From Botryotinia globosa (taxonomy: Eukaryota; Ascomycota; Leotiomycetes; Helotiales; Sclerotiniaceae): 64,000 nucleotides of DNA. Below are positions 52,141 to 64,000 of the stretch, piece after piece. The position numbers and the translations under genes were made by a program. A model generated the notes under the pieces. It did no database searches, had not been told where the DNA came from, and saw nothing but the letters and a program-made list of their open reading frames with translations. Where the stretch lies: positions 1,488,001-1,552,000 of the forward strand of contig RCSZ01000016.1 in assembly GCA_014898425.1 (NCBI GenBank), in the 5' to 3' direction. The stretch's first letter is position 1. Each line of letters begins with the position of its first letter.

Positions 52141-54827
52141 TAAGGTTACCCAAGAATTTAAGGTTCGCTGATCGCAAACGTTAATTGATGGAATACGGAC
52201 GTGTTGAAGTTCTCCGACTGTCGTTGGTATGGAATAATCTGATTGTTCCACGGATCGGTGAAGTATCATCGTATGAATATTGAACCACCAAGATTTGATC
52301 ACCACAATACTCTGTACAAGCTATCGCCAAGCACTGAATTTCTCGATTGTAGTCAGTGTCTTATAGACCTGTCGGATCAATTCATTAGATTCTTACGCCA
52401 AGAATATCATTGTGGTTAATTGTCAGATTAGCCGAATCATCCAATCAATCCCCCCTTCCTTTGAACGTGAGAGACTTGATTCATTCGCCTCATCAGCAAT
52501 CCTTCGAAAGCTTTCTATTGCATTTTTTGCATGTCTGACAACCCATGGCAAGTTCATGATCCCCTCACTTACCAAGGTGATCCCTGTCGTTGGAACATGA
52601 ATGGGAGTTCATCTGCGCATCTCAGCTAGATATTCGGGACGTTCTTCTGCAAAGGCATGGCGATATCCTTACAAATCATGGGGGATTTTATTCGGAGAAG
52701 TTCCAGGACCCCTATAAGTCGTTGCTTGTCATATGATGAAGGCATCAATCTGGCAAGTACTTAGCTTCTTTCCAACCCAAGGGGTTCTTGATCGTAGGCT
52801 CCTTGACTTTTATTCATGCATTATGAACCATTAAACCTCTTCCATATGTAGTAAACGCGGCACATTTTCTTTTAGCTACTGGTACCGGATAGATCGCAGA
52901 GGCTACATTCAAATTATGATTCAAATCACTGATTCTGATCATAGTGAGCAGGAACCATGACTCCGCTTTCACCTTGATTGCAGTGGCTAAGTGTAAGTGG
53001 CTCACATCTTCTCTGTTAAAATGAATCAGAAGCTGAAGTACTACTTCTCTCAAGATGCTCAAAGTTTCTCCCGCTTTCCGAAGTATTGGACTGTTGATAT
53101 AAATCGCAGGGCGACATTCAAAAACTCCGATTGTTAAAGCAAGACCAGGCAAGAGTAATACTGTCCATTGACTTTCCACGACTTCGGAGTGTTCGCACAG
53201 ATAATGAAAAGTCTATCACTGACAATATCAGTAGTCTGGGTGAGCGGGGAAGAGTCTGCTGCACCAACAATCTCGTTACAATATCAGCAAGCATAAATAA
53301 CGGCTTTAGTTTCTGCAGATATGACCAGCATGTGCCATGCTAGTCAGTTCTATGATATTCACCCCTCAAATCAACTCCATTTGATGGTTAGATTTATCAA
53401 TGTCACATCTTACATCTTATCATTCCCCTGTTTTCGAAATTAGATGCTAGCGAATGAAGTGCGTTTAATGTCTGTCGACCAGCTGAAAAATACCTACCGG
53501 TGTCGGCACGATAGCATGTGTTTGCGGTGAAATATCCCTTGTAGTATGAAGGATTGGCCATATATATGTAGATATCACGAAATGCCAGATGAAGACGAAA
53601 TTTTGTCTTGGTGCTCATCAGTCGGTGGAATCTTGACTTCATGACAGCCTTGCCTACTGCATGTCCAAACCCCCATATTTGATTGCGAGTTCGCTCTATT
53701 TGTTCCCACAGTTATAAGAAGGAGCGCCTGGAACGAGGTCTTTCACTGAATTAATCTGGCGGACGGAAACACCCCCCTACTCCCAGACCCGCCGAGCTTT
53801 CATGCTACATGACATTAAGACATTGGCGAGAATCGTTATTTGAGCATCCAACCAATCATTTTTTACTCAAATAACCAGCAGATGCAAACTGAAGGTTAAC
53901 TCGATCAGCAAAATGCGAGTCGTAAATTCGCTTTGAGAATTCCATACATTAAAATAGCACCAGAAAATCATCCCTGGGTCTCAAAAGATATGTGTTGAGT
54001 CGAATTGCTTTGAACGTTTCTCAAATTGATTTCCTATAACATTTCTATGATCTTCCTATATTCAGTGAAAAAGTAAAAATATCATTTGGTCTTTGAGATA
54101 ACATATGTACATCCACTGGACAACGATTCAAAATGGCAGTTCCTGCACCCGAAAAGGCTGGAATACTAGGCTCTAGAGAATGCGATATTGAACGTGGAAG
54201 ATCACAAGAATCACATCGAGAAGCCTCGAAAATTTGGACGAAGTCTACCAGAATACAAAATCTGATGGTGTGGATCGGACTCCCTACCTGAAACAACGAG
54301 ATCAACTCCTCGCATACTAGCCTCTTCCTGAAAAGTGCAGCGTTCAAGCTTTCTCGGTCTAGATGCGTGAGTTCAAGTATCTTAAACGTGGTCTCGATCT
54401 GATTTTTACAACTGTATTTTCATTCGCTCACTTTCTAAAATACAGTCAATCGCTGGATATCCAATACTCGTTCAAGAGGAGCATAAATTTCGTGAGCTGA
54501 TTCCGTCGCATCCCACAATTTCATTAATCTCATTGAGATAAGCCCAGTAGCAACAAGCATCAAGATTCACATATCAAGCCATAATCAACCCGTTATAATA
54601 TGCTAATAAGCAAATAAACGCACGCGATGATCATCTATATATTATATATGTGACATGAGATGATATTAAAACCCTCCATTCACTCCCCTCACCAGTGCCC
54701 CTTAATATGTGCACAGCTTGTATCATGACGCATCCTTATGTAGTACCGATCCCCAATCTTGCACCGTTCCATACTATACCATATTCGAGTAGCCTTCTTA
54801 AATAATCAGTTCACAAAACAAACATAT

Positions 54828-56813
54828 CTACCATCCTTTACCTCCGGCAATCTCCTCGTCAACACTTTCCCACCCTGCGAAAACTCCTTCAATCATCTTA
54901 GCACCCAATCCAGGATCCTTAGATCCTGTAGTAGCTCTGATACTATGCATGCTAAGTTGGGGGATTCCGACATCAATAGCTCTAACGCCCATTGCAGAAC
55001 TCAACATCGGTCCTACTGTACCTCCCGATCTAGAATCATTTCTAATCATAAACGTTTGCAGCTTTTGTCCGCATTTCTCCGCCAATCTCTGGAAAATAGC
55101 TGTTGAGACAGAATCCGTAGTGGTATGTCCATTGCTATCTGCTTCAACTGTCAATCCTACATTGAGTCTAGGACAATGATTCTCGAGGTATTTTTCCAAG
55201 AAATTAGGATTTGTAGCATGTGTAACATCGAAGGAGACGAGGAAGGACTTGGCATAAGTTTCCATCAGAATATTGGGGCTGTACGTGGAATGATTGAAGC
55301 ACTCCACGATACGTTCAATTGTTCCGGGAAGGAAATTACCCCTTGCACCCTGACGCAAGAGCGAGCCAATCTCTTCGTCATCGAAAAGAGCAACCATGGA
55401 TATGATACCAGATGATTTGGAATCTTCGGAGGAAGAGTTGGAGAGCAGTGCCTCGATGGAAGACCAGGAACAAACTTTATCATCAATACGTCCTGAGAAA
55501 ATAAATTCCTTGTCGAGCCCACCGAGTTGAGATGGCTGGGTATCGAAGAGTTCGAGTTCCCAATTGATGATGGTTTCTTTATTTTCAATGCCCAATTCTT
55601 TGGCAATAAGATTGACAAGTTTTGGTGGTTGGGTGGAGACAAATGAGGATTTTGCACCGGATATGTTTGATGTTTGGAATTGCTCGGATGATGATGAGGA
55701 TGAAGCCGAAGATTCAATATCGGAATTGTCGAGACCAATGATTGGTACGAGTTGTGTTTCCTTGTTATTCTGACCAAACATTCCAACACCAAAATGGGGA
55801 GCCAGAGTTGGAATGCGTGCAATTGGCCAACCTAGTTTTACCAATCTTTGAGAAATGTATCCGGCTTTCTCATCCTTGACCAAAACTCTACCACCAATAC
55901 CAAGATCTCTATCCCACCATGTTTCATTTAATGCGCCAGCATAAGGAGCAACTCCGAGCTGTACAAATCCAGCTTTATCGTGCTTGGTACTGATGGGCTT
56001 TAGACGAGCTGTGAGAGAATCAGAGTGTGCGGCAACCATTGCTATTCCATTTCCAGATTTGTATGCGCCACCCACGGAAAATGCAATCAAGGATGTACCA
56101 TTGCGGTTCACGTAGTATTTTCCGTTGGGCTCAAGCTTGCCGTTCCATGAATCACGCGGAGAGAGCTATAAACAAGATATCATTAGCATTGTGCTTCTTG
56201 GATTCAAGTGTCCATTTGAAATCAAATGTGAAAAATGAAAATGGTTGAGGGTTGCACTAACCTTTGCAAACCCAGCGTCCTCCAACTTGTTCTCCCAATA
56301 TTGAATCGCGTGCCAAACTGTTGGATTCTCCGTCATGAAGTTAATGAACGGTTCTGCGTATTCTTCGGGATCTTTGAGAATGGTTGCATGCTTTGCAGCA
56401 CTGGGCGCTTTGGTATCTAGATTGCGAGGAATAAGAGAATCCTTAGGTGAGTGAAATGCCTCGAACAAAGTTTTTGCACCACTCGTAGCATTGATTTCCG
56501 TCTGGGCGGATGGAAATTGGTAAGATTTTCGCATCCTCTCAAAGAGTGTCTCGATCTTCTCCTGTTCTAAGCGCTCTTCTGATTCGATGGAACCTGGAGG
56601 GCCCCATGAATCGCCCCCAAGGGAACGAATTGGTAGACTTTCACGGGTTGTGAAAGACTCCCCATCATTCGGGTTGGTAGGTTTAGAAATGGCCAATTTC
56701 ATTTTGGCGAATTCACTCATCAACAGCTCCTGGGTAACCTTCTCGTCAGAAGCAGTCTGTTTCTCCATGACAGCTTTGTGAAGAGAGGCGCTTGATGGCT
56801 TATTTCTAACCAT
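54828..56813 (-). CDS. M18 aspartyl aminopeptidase (vacuolar Ape1/Lap4 type), one intron
   Basis: Di-zinc metallopeptidase removing N-terminal acidic or hydrophobic residues; fungal relatives reach the vacuole by the Cvt/autophagy route. 629 residues: exon 1 56262..56813, exon 2 54828..56165, intron 56166..56261 (GTTAGT...TTATAG, 96 nt); junction DAGFAK|LSPRDSWNG. Metal/active-site motifs in order: H231 in AAHSDS, WWDRDLGIGGRV, ALFDDEEIGSL (catalytic Glu pair), SFDVTHATNPNF, NDSRSGGTVGPML and LSMHSIRATTG. It is longer than yeast Ape1 (~514) because of a ~100-residue polar N-terminal region and a Ser-rich insert (SSASSSSSSEQ). The N-terminal helix LHKAVMEKQ could act as an Atg19-like propeptide, by inference. 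No defect seen. Confidence 0.95.
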
Positions 56814-57644
56814 TGTGTTGTTGTTCTTTCCGGAGAGATTGATCTATATCGATGTCTGCGGTTTCAACAGCAAGTAAAGGTACCGGGAAGATAGCGAGTG
56901 ATAAGCAGCGGGTCGTTTTCCGTTAGGCAGAGCGATGGCGAATATAGTGAGTGTGAAGCGGTATTGAATCTGAGTAGGCAGGCATCGTTAGTGTGAGTTA
57001 TTATTTGATGGGAGTGATGTGATTAATGTAGAAGTGATTCTGAATGGAGTATCCATACCTACCTAGTACATAAATTCCGAACAGTAAATGCAATAAGAGA
57101 GTTGAGAGTCAATTGAAGTCAAAGATGGGATGTTGTGATTATTGTACTCGATTATCTATTGTTGTCTTAGATGTACAGCCTCTCCAATATTGAGCTACAC
57201 CGATACCTAGGTAGTCTTGGCGATAGCCTTAATCCACATCGCCAAGTATGCACTGTACCTGAACCAAGAGATAAGATCTCACAATCGAGACATGTACCCT
57301 CAACATCAACGTCATGTCAATTGATCCATCATTGGAATGTACCTGGTATATCTTCACATCAATGATCGTCGACGCATCACACAAGTTGATCAGTGTTTGA
57401 ATACTGAAAAGAGAAGAGAAAATGATGTTGTTGGTCAAAATCCTTTTATTTCGATTGAGACTATATTCTGTGGAGAACCTAAGCTTCTGCCAGGCGGTAT
57501 CATCCATCATAAAAAGCCACGCATGCTATATATATATAAAATTCGTCATCATCATCATCGGCAATATCTTAATTGAGACAGCAGAAATCCCATCAATCCA
57601 TCATACTGATATCCTCGATCGATTCCATGCCCTCAATTGTTAAT
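56814..57644. other. Intergenic region between aminopeptidase and CipC-like gene
   Basis: Aminopeptidase promoter and CipC 3' flank. Short CATCAT run at 57548-57559; no gene. Confidence 0.6.
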
Positions 57645-58222
57645 TTACCAGTTGTTGTCGTAGCTGTTGAAGTGCTCTGGGGGACCACGTTGGTTTCTGT
57701 AGGAAAGGCCATGTTAGCAATAGGGTAATAGCAAAAGTAAACGAGAGATAACATACGGGTCGTATTGATCATCCTGGCCATAATGTTGATCATACAAATG
57801 TTTGGCTTGTTCCTCTGACTTTTCTCTCATTCTGTGCTCACGGACCCAGTCCTCACCCTTGGTCTCGGCCAGCTTGTCGATTTCAGCAGAGGCGAAACCG
57901 GCGATGAGCTCCTTAGCAAAAGCGTGGGAGACTGGCTTTCCTATAGAACGTAATCGAGTTAGTACATTGACTTGGATGAAGGTTAAGAAGCGAGGCTTCA
58001 AACATACCCTCCCTGCGTTGTCTGTCCTCGAACATCTTCATGGCGGCGAAACCAGCACCTCCTGCGAGAACCTCATGACCGAGACTGGCAGTGTCTTGGT
58101 TTTGATATTGGTCGTAGTGTTCTTGAGATTCGCCTAAGTGACATGGTATGTTAGTATGAGCATGGTCATGTTGCGTGAAGTATCAGAGCGAAGGTGAGAG
58201 ACGTACCCCAGCCGAAAACCAT
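57645..58222 (-). CDS. CipC-like protein (DUF3759), four exons
   Basis: Small soluble fungal protein of 125 residues, related to Aspergillus CipC (concanamycin-induced); biochemical role unknown, often strongly expressed in stress or infection. Exons: 58207..58222 (16 nt), 58008..58133, 57757..57940, 57645..57696; introns 73, 67 and 60 nt. Splicing gives MVFGWG|ESQEHYDQY, RQRREG|KPVSHAFAKELIAGFASAE and DQYDP|NQRGPPEHF. Conserved blocks: SLGHEVLAGGAGFAAMKMFEDRQR, the KPVSHAFAKELIAGF helix and the DKLAETKG helix. No signal peptide. The first exon is only five codons plus one base, a common layout in this family. Confidence 0.92.
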
Positions 58223-58346
58223 TTTGATAGATTTATTTGGTAAAAGTTAAAAGAGTTGAAGGGTGTGGTATATAGTTGTAGATTGAAGTTATGTAGAGAT
58301 GTGGAGTTGTAGTTGTTGATGAGAAAGAAGAGAGGAGAGGTCGAGG

Positions 58347-58403
58347 AGGGGAGATACGAGGGGTTTAAATAGATGGGAGTGTTACCGTCGAACCCTCACC
58401 CCT
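58347..58403 (-). promoter_or_regulatory. Candidate STRE sites and TATA-like box of the CipC-like gene
   Basis: Three AGGGG/CCCCT pentamers (58347-58351, 58359-58363, 58399-58403) match the Msn2/4-type stress element, and a TATTTAAA box (58364-58371) lies ~145 bp upstream of the ATG. Pentamers are short, so chance occurrence is possible, but clustering fits a stress-responsive gene. Confidence 0.35.
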
Positions 58404-59012
58404 CTTTGACTATATCTTTATGGATTTCATACATTCACACCCACATACCATTTACCATTTACCATTTACTTCTGAATTAACCAAATAGAGTAGTATATGA
58501 TTCACCGGTTTATTCCATCAAGTATCCAGCCCCGCTTATAGGTAACGTGAATGAGGGTATCGTACTCAAGTACAGACAGATTGTGGATTCTAACCAAAGT
58601 TGTACGAGTACTTCGTAAGGTTAGATGTTCACGGAGAATGAATATCTTGGATGGGGCCATACAGCTTCCCCCTTTATTATCTATGGTCATGGAGATTCCC
58701 AGTCATTATAATCCATACCTCATATCTCATATCTCGTACCTCATATCTCATTCGTAGGTAGGTAGATAGATACCAGGTAATATAGTGAGTGATGATGGAG
58801 GGGGTCTGAGAGTCTCGGAACCGCACATTTCATGCAATAGCTGTGTTGTACAAATGCAATGGGAGCTTTACCCTTGCTACCACGAGTACATGGACTTATT
58901 ACTTTATATAGTAACCTGTAAGTTTATGTATATCGTAGACTCTCGAATGTGCTATCATATCATTCTGTCTTCTACCGGTATTCAAACAAAGGAGATTTCA
59001 TAATTATAACAT

Positions 59013-59403
59013 TAGGGTTAGACAAATTATATAATCTGGATAAAGATTATATATTTTTATAATATAATGTTTTTTAATCAATATAAAATATTACATTAAC
59101 ATATATATATATATATAATTTGATAATGAATCAAATCCTTAGAATAAATAAAAATAGAATCAATTTGAAAGCATTTTCTAATAAATTATTAAAAAAAACT
59201 ATTATAGATTTTCAAAGATATTTAGATTTTATAGTATGAATTATATAATTTTAAAAAGAAAAATCTTGTTTTTAAGGATTTTAATTGATTTTTTTTTCTT
59301 CAAATTTTTATATAGAAATAATCGATATATTTTTTGCTTAACTAATATTATACAATGTAATTTGTTGACTATGTTCAAATATTATAATATATGCCCAACC
59401 CTA
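59013..59403. mobile_element. AT-rich island with short terminal inverted repeats (degraded MITE-like)
   Basis: Left end TAGGGTTAGACAAATTATATAAT; the right end read inversely is TAGGGTTGGGCATATATTATAAT. The outermost bases are next to CAT on both sides, a possible 3-bp target duplication. The interior is extremely AT-rich with no coding frame. Arms beyond the first ~23 bp are only weakly similar. The same edge also reads TTAGGGTTAG, the fungal telomere unit, so a telomere-repair scar is an alternative. Confidence 0.4.
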
Positions 59404-60183
59404 CATGACATCTATCAAGTATCTATACACCGTTGGCCGGTTCTCTAGCAACCAAGTCCTTCTTCCCAAAGAAGCTTTTTCTTTGATGATTCCATTGCAT
59501 TCTGTTATAAGCCACGCAAGCCGTGTAACCACTAAACTATTGGAAGAACTTGACACTTGTACTTGCTTGTCTCTGAGTGCCACACTGCCACTGCCCGGTA
59601 GATTGTGGGCTGAGTATTATTAGTTTCATGCAATGTGGGGTTCAATATGATACATCATACATACCCGGAAAAGGTGTTGCCATCAAAAACAAGATCCAAG
59701 CGATATAGTTAAAGTCCCTATGACATCAAAGCTTCTCTATCTCTTACGATACATACAAAATTCAGGGGAATCTCTTCACCGGTAGTCGCAAGTAATTCTG
59801 TCTACTGGGTATTCGTATGTACAGTATTCCATACGAAGCATATCTCAAACTGAACTTACTGAACGCTTAAGGTTACATCTCGATTCTCTCCGAGTCTTGA
59901 CGCTCGAAACCCCAAGTCTCAAACACATTACATGGTGAATCCAGAATTAAGAACCCAGATCTTCAGGGTCGATCAATCAGCCTATGACACGCTGACGAAA
60001 GCTCCGAAATCCATGAAAGGGCCATAAAAATATACATCATCGCAATCCCTTCGCTCCCAATCATTTTGGGGAAGTACGAAGTGAGAAATCTATCTTAGAC
60101 CATCCGACCACCGTGGCTTTACCACTTTCATCTCTGTTTGGTGCCGTTGGTATTCCACAGTCCCCATCAAGGTTATTGATTGC

Positions 60184-60236
60184 ATTGCCTCATTGCCTCA
60201 TTGCCTCATTGCCTCATTGCCTCATTGCCTCATTGC
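60184..60236. repeat. (TTGCCTCA)n octamer array
   Basis: Six consecutive copies of CATTGCCT, then CATTGCTTG. Confidence 0.95.
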
Positions 60237-60705
60237 TTGACTGCTACTACTTCACCCCTCCATGCGTGCATGCATCGGATTCGGATGGGTGGTTGGATAA
60301 GTGGATGGGTGGATGGGTGATGGGTGGATGGGGAGAGGAGACTCAAGAGAGGGGGTTCGTTCAAAGTTCAAACACATTCATCAATCCTGGTAGAGCTGGA
60401 CCCTGTCTTCAAGAGACCATTGTAGCTCCTTCTCTTCCCAACTGCATGCGCGTAACATGGACCTGGTAGAATGTCCGACTGCGACCAATGACATCGCATA
60501 TATGAGTGGAAGCATCGATTGCAGCATCGATTGGAGCATCAAGCAAGGTTCGAGCCAGACAAAAACGTAATCAGTACTCTACATCGCATCGTATACGGGA
60601 CCAACCAGTAACAACCTGGGATAACCTTTACCTACCTAGTAAGCATAGGGCGAACGAACGACATTGAAGCTTTAAGGTTAACAAGCCTTCAACTTTCAAG
60701 CTTCC

Positions 60706-60746
60706 ACTCTCGACTCTCGACTCTCGACTCTCGACTCTCGACTCTC
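60706..60746. repeat. (CTCTCGA)n heptamer array
   Basis: Five ACTCTCG units with no interruptions. Confidence 0.95.
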
Positions 60747-61130
60747 CAGCCACTCTTTCCCTTTCGCTCCTTCGGCAGGCAATTCCCACTTTACACCCAA
60801 GGTTAACAAATAGATAATGGCTAGCTTCCTGAAGTTCCTGGGTAGGTGCCACTAATAAATAGTCAAGGGTTCAGCTGAACAAGCTTCATCGGCTTCTCCA
60901 TAAATATGGCTTGGTCAGATGCTTGTTTTATCCAGCGAGGATAGCCTTGTAAGCTTTTACGGCCGCCTTCTTCGTCATTCGAATCTTTTGACAAGAGGGT
61001 TTTATGAATATTTGTGGATCTTTATGTAAGACCCACCTTCATCTGGGCAAGTAATGAAAAATTGAGCCAGCCTTGTCAGAAAAACAAGCAAGGCTGACGA
61101 AATTCGAGGTGGGAGAAAACAAGAGTAAAT

Positions 61131-62034
61131 ATGACAACACCACGCCTGCCAGCTGTAGATGATCTACCAAGGAATCTATTATGTGATATCCTGCCATCAA
61201 AAGATGGAAAGGACACCAACATCTTGATTCTGCTTCATGGCTTGGGGGACACGAAGAATGCATTCACACAGCTTGGTGAGATTTTATTTACCATATTTGC
61301 ATTTTATCCTCTCCCCCCAACACCTCTCATACGGCCAAAACCTTCTTATGTTCTACAGATTCTATCATCTCACTAATCATTCCTTCAACTAACACTTCCG
61401 CTCAGCCAAAAACTTATCTCTGCCTCAAACTGCGTCTTTAATTCCTCAAGCTCCAACTCCAATCCCCGCCCTCATAACTGGTTCCGACCTGCCTTCTTTT
61501 CATTGGGCACGCGATCTCGAATTCGACTCCACGACTGGTTCTCTAGATCTCGATGCTGATCTCACACCATCTATCGCACTTCTGACTTCTATGATTGAGA
61601 TGCTTATGAAATCATGTAATTATTCACCGAGAAATATATTTCTCTTTGGATTTGGACAAGGAGGCATGTTGGCTCTTTCGACTCTTGCACGAACTACTTC
61701 TTCACTCCTAAAAGATGTGGAATTAGGAGGTGCGATTTCAATTGGCGGACGACTTCTTTCCTCTTTTTCTCCGCCTTCAAATTCAGCGACAAGCCAAAAA
61801 GATAACAAGGGAAGAGTCAAAACCCCAATTCTGGTAGCGGGCGGGAACAGAAAGTCGCAAATAACAAGGACCGCGTTGGAAAAGGTAAAGAGTACATTCG
61901 CGGATGTAGAATATGTGAAATGGGAGAGAGAAGGTGATGGAATGATGAGGGGAAGGGAGGAGGTGCTGCCACTAATGAGATTCTGGGGTAGGAGGTTGAA
62001 GATGGGGGCTCCGGAGGGCATGACAGAGGTTTGA
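61131..62034 (+). CDS. Acyl-protein-thioesterase-like alpha/beta-hydrolase pseudoenzyme, one intron
   Basis: Phospholipase/carboxylesterase (APT1/2) fold, 257 residues. Exon 1 61131..61275, exon 2 61406..62034; the 130-nt intron runs GTGAGA...CAACTAAC...CTCAG. The fold is recognisable from ILILLHGLGDTKNAF (oxyanion loop), FHWARDLEFD, the nucleophile-elbow region NIFLFGFGQGGMLALS and GGAISIGGRL. In active relatives the elbow is G-F-S-Q-G; here residue 132 is Gly. The Asp loop (usually HGxxDxxV) reads LVAGGNRKSQ, and the His loop (usually GxGHxxxxEE) reads GDGMMRGREE. All three catalytic positions therefore appear substituted, implying a binding or scaffold role. The frame is otherwise clean, so it is probably a maintained gene and not a pseudogene. 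Confidence 0.87.
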
Positions 62035-64000
62035 TGTGGATAGAAGAGGTGAGGTGGCATGACGATAGATGAGGGAGTTATGGGTGTAGCCTGAGTGGGT
62101 TTAGCCGTCAATAATACTCAGGTTTTGATTTCAAGATCCCGAGTCTTGATATTGCCGGCGGCATATTTCTTTGGCCCAACAACACACTTCAGAGAGTTCT
62201 GTATAGATGTTTTACTACGTCTGCATGCTCATCTTTTTTTTTTGCCCAGATATGAGGTTATTTTCGTCATGGATGACTCAGGATTTGGTCTGGGTAAGGG
62301 TACTGGAGGGGGATTCATTTTCTGTTTGAAGCTAGGAATTAGAATATTCTAGAGACAATCTGTTTCACATGGCAATTTGAGGATGCCTAGAGATACTAGC
62401 GTGGTATATAACTTGAGTGAGTATGCTTCTTCCATCATCAAAGAGCCACCAGCAAGAATCTCAGATAGATGTCGATCTTAGCGTTTGCCATTTGCTCATA
62501 GTGTTCCGCATATTATCATTGTCATCAATTATTTGACAACCGCTGTTTATCCAAGTCTTATCGCATCTCCCATTTGTCTTCCTCGTTGTCATCTTTGCAG
62601 CATTCAATTCTCCTCCCAACCTCCCAACCCAATATCATTTACCCAAAAGCAACCTATCGCTATGTATACTTTCTTATCTATGCTTGAAACTCGCTTTTTG
62701 TCGGTGGAAATCTTGACTGCTGTTTAAAGGACTATATTTGTCCCCAATCATTATCATTCTCGAAAATACAATTGTTTCTTTTTGTGTCTAGTGGGTCGAC
62801 TTTTTAATTATATACTTTGGGACCAATGTTTTGGAGTAGTTTTTAAGATGTGATTATGGAAGTCATTTATTTATCTATTCTCATATGCCCATAGAACCAT
62901 GTTTACTGTGTGTTAAATCGGAAAGGCATGATACTGGGGCCAACTATCTCGTCCAAGCACGTCAGATCTTGAAAGGCAGAAAATGTGAGGAACATCGTAG
63001 CCCATAAATCTACCATCAGCAAGGCATGAGCTAGATATGCACTAGAAATGACTGTGATGATTAGGAAGGACTGATCCTGTTTATCATTTTAGTGCCCGAA
63101 ATATAAGTCCAGCGTTTCTTTGGTTGCTATTCACTCATCTTTGTACCAAATCACCACTATTCCCTTTCACTTCTCTCGTGGAGATGCGCGTTCATGTAAC
63201 CTGAATCCTTCTTGATATGTTGAATTGCCTCATATCTTCCTACCAGAGTCTTGTCCTCTCATACAGCCTGTAATCAAGTGATGCCTGGTCTTTCGAGAAC
63301 TTCGTTGTGGCTTTCAAAGAAGTGGTGATGTTAATCCCGATAATGACTGGGCTATTATGTCTTCAGAAATCTAGAAAAGACGAATTATTAATTTGCTGCT
63401 GGCGAATCTCATGTCTCTTCATATGTTGTTTTATGCGATTGCTCATCGACGATACATCTTTTCTCATTCTACCTATGTACATTTGTTTCAACATTTCAAC
63501 CCCCTTTAAACCCATATCTCTTACTTGTCTTATCGTTGTCCCATACTCTATTCTATATCACACGCCCAATGGAAATCACATCTTGCATTGCCGAATGTGT
63601 TCTGTTTGTAGGCGCCTTTCGTTAGGTTTTATACTCAAGACGTCGAGAGCTGGCGGGGTCTACAGTCGCAGTCTGGCTTGATTCCCGACGATAAAAGCTT
63701 TTAATTTCTGAATTTAATTGGTCTTGCAGATGATTTGAGATTTCAAATTCGAAATGAAGACATGTTCTCTCGGCTTAAGAGACTTGGAAGAAATCAAATA
63801 GCTGATGGAGGGCTATGTCTATTGTATCTCATACTGGAGGAACCACGTGCAGACTTCATTTTTCCATGAGAATAATTTAAAGCCTAACTTTTATAGATAG
63901 CGTTTTGATTCACCTGCATTAGCCACCGTTACCTCTTTTGTGCGTACGCGGTAGGGATGTTTCAGCGAATTGACATGATCAAATCAGATTCCTGTCTCGG
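62035..64000. other. Intergenic region to the window end
   Basis: 3' flank of the hydrolase gene followed by AT-rich DNA. Open frames at 62485-62727 and 63307-63681 have no domain, signal or joinable exons; I see no supported gene. Confidence 0.5.

Larger units (their letters stand above)
45997..54827. other. 8.8-kb gene desert with a dispersed motif array
   Basis: No gene with a recognisable domain and no joinable exon series was found on either strand. The first ~300 bp is the promoter of the broken secreted-protein gene. Between ~48.1 and 52.1 kb, a TTTGTTGCAYATCT-like motif recurs about 17 times (see repeats). A 121-codon minus-strand frame at 52814..53179 is featureless. Confidence 0.6.
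58223..61130. other. Intergenic region with an AT-rich island and tandem repeats, 2.9 kb
   Basis: Apart from the CipC promoter it holds the AT-rich element at 59013-59403 and repeats at 60184 and 60706. No gene; a tRNA-like A box near 59529-59539 (minus strand) lacks a B box. Confidence 0.6.

Noticed and set aside
52814..53179. 121-codon minus-strand frame in the gene desert
   Set aside because: No domain, no signal, ordinary composition; probably chance.
59490..59550. tRNA-like A box TAGTTTAGTGG on the minus strand
   Set aside because: No B box (GGTTCRANYCC) and no foldable acceptor or T-arm downstream.

Overview
The window is nuclear DNA of a filamentous ascomycete (Pezizomycotina). Genes are split by short introns (mostly 47-140 nt) with GTAAGT/GTATGT-type donors and CTAAC/CTGAC-like branch sites. 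Start contexts lie behind pyrimidine-rich leaders, and the gene content is fungal: KDM5/Lid2, SLX1, vacuolar M18 aminopeptidase, CipC/DUF3759 and a GPI-anchored GH16. The AT-rich intergenic DNA and the F-box-like gene pair suggest Leotiomycetes, perhaps Sclerotiniaceae. That placement is inference. All gene models were read by hand: exon junctions were chosen so that phase and family motifs agree, and no database search was run.

Layout. 1-6.1 kb: the 3' end of an unidentified gene, a nitrilase (-) and a GPI-anchored GH16 (-). 7.5-16.7 kb: a lineage-specific block with three small divergent paralogues of unknown function, then two F-box-like paralogues separated by an 801-bp AT-rich fold-back element. 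17.5-22.6 kb: a D-2-hydroxyacid dehydrogenase (-) divergent from a glutathione S-transferase (+), then a cyclopropane-fatty-acid-synthase-like methyltransferase (-). 24.2-25.2 kb: a frameshifted thioredoxin-reductase-like relic. 25.2-29 kb is empty. 29-43 kb: type-B carboxylesterase (-), SLX1 (-) and KDM5 histone demethylase (+), separated by minisatellites and microsatellites. 44-46 kb: a broken secreted-protein gene (-). 46-54.8 kb: a gene desert carrying a striking motif array. 54.8-58.2 kb: M18 aminopeptidase (-) and CipC-like stress protein (-). 58.2-64 kb: an AT-rich island, tandem repeats and one alpha/beta-hydrolase pseudoenzyme (+).

Functional links are loose, as expected in a fungus. 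SLX1 and KDM5 are housekeeping nuclear genes. The dehydrogenase/GST pair share a 588-bp divergent promoter. GH16, carboxylesterase and the broken gene have secretory signals. No CRISPR, rRNA or convincing tRNA was seen.

The observations most worth a second look are: (i) the 46-55 kb desert, where about 17 copies of a TTTGTTGCAYATCT-like motif change orientation around a 27-bp near-perfect palindrome; (ii) a secreted-protein gene broken by a 10-bp tandem duplication plus a TGG-to-TGA-type stop; (iii) a thioesterase-like protein lacking its whole catalytic triad; (iv) the three-member cluster of small unknown genes; and (v) the fold-back element between the F-box-like paralogues.
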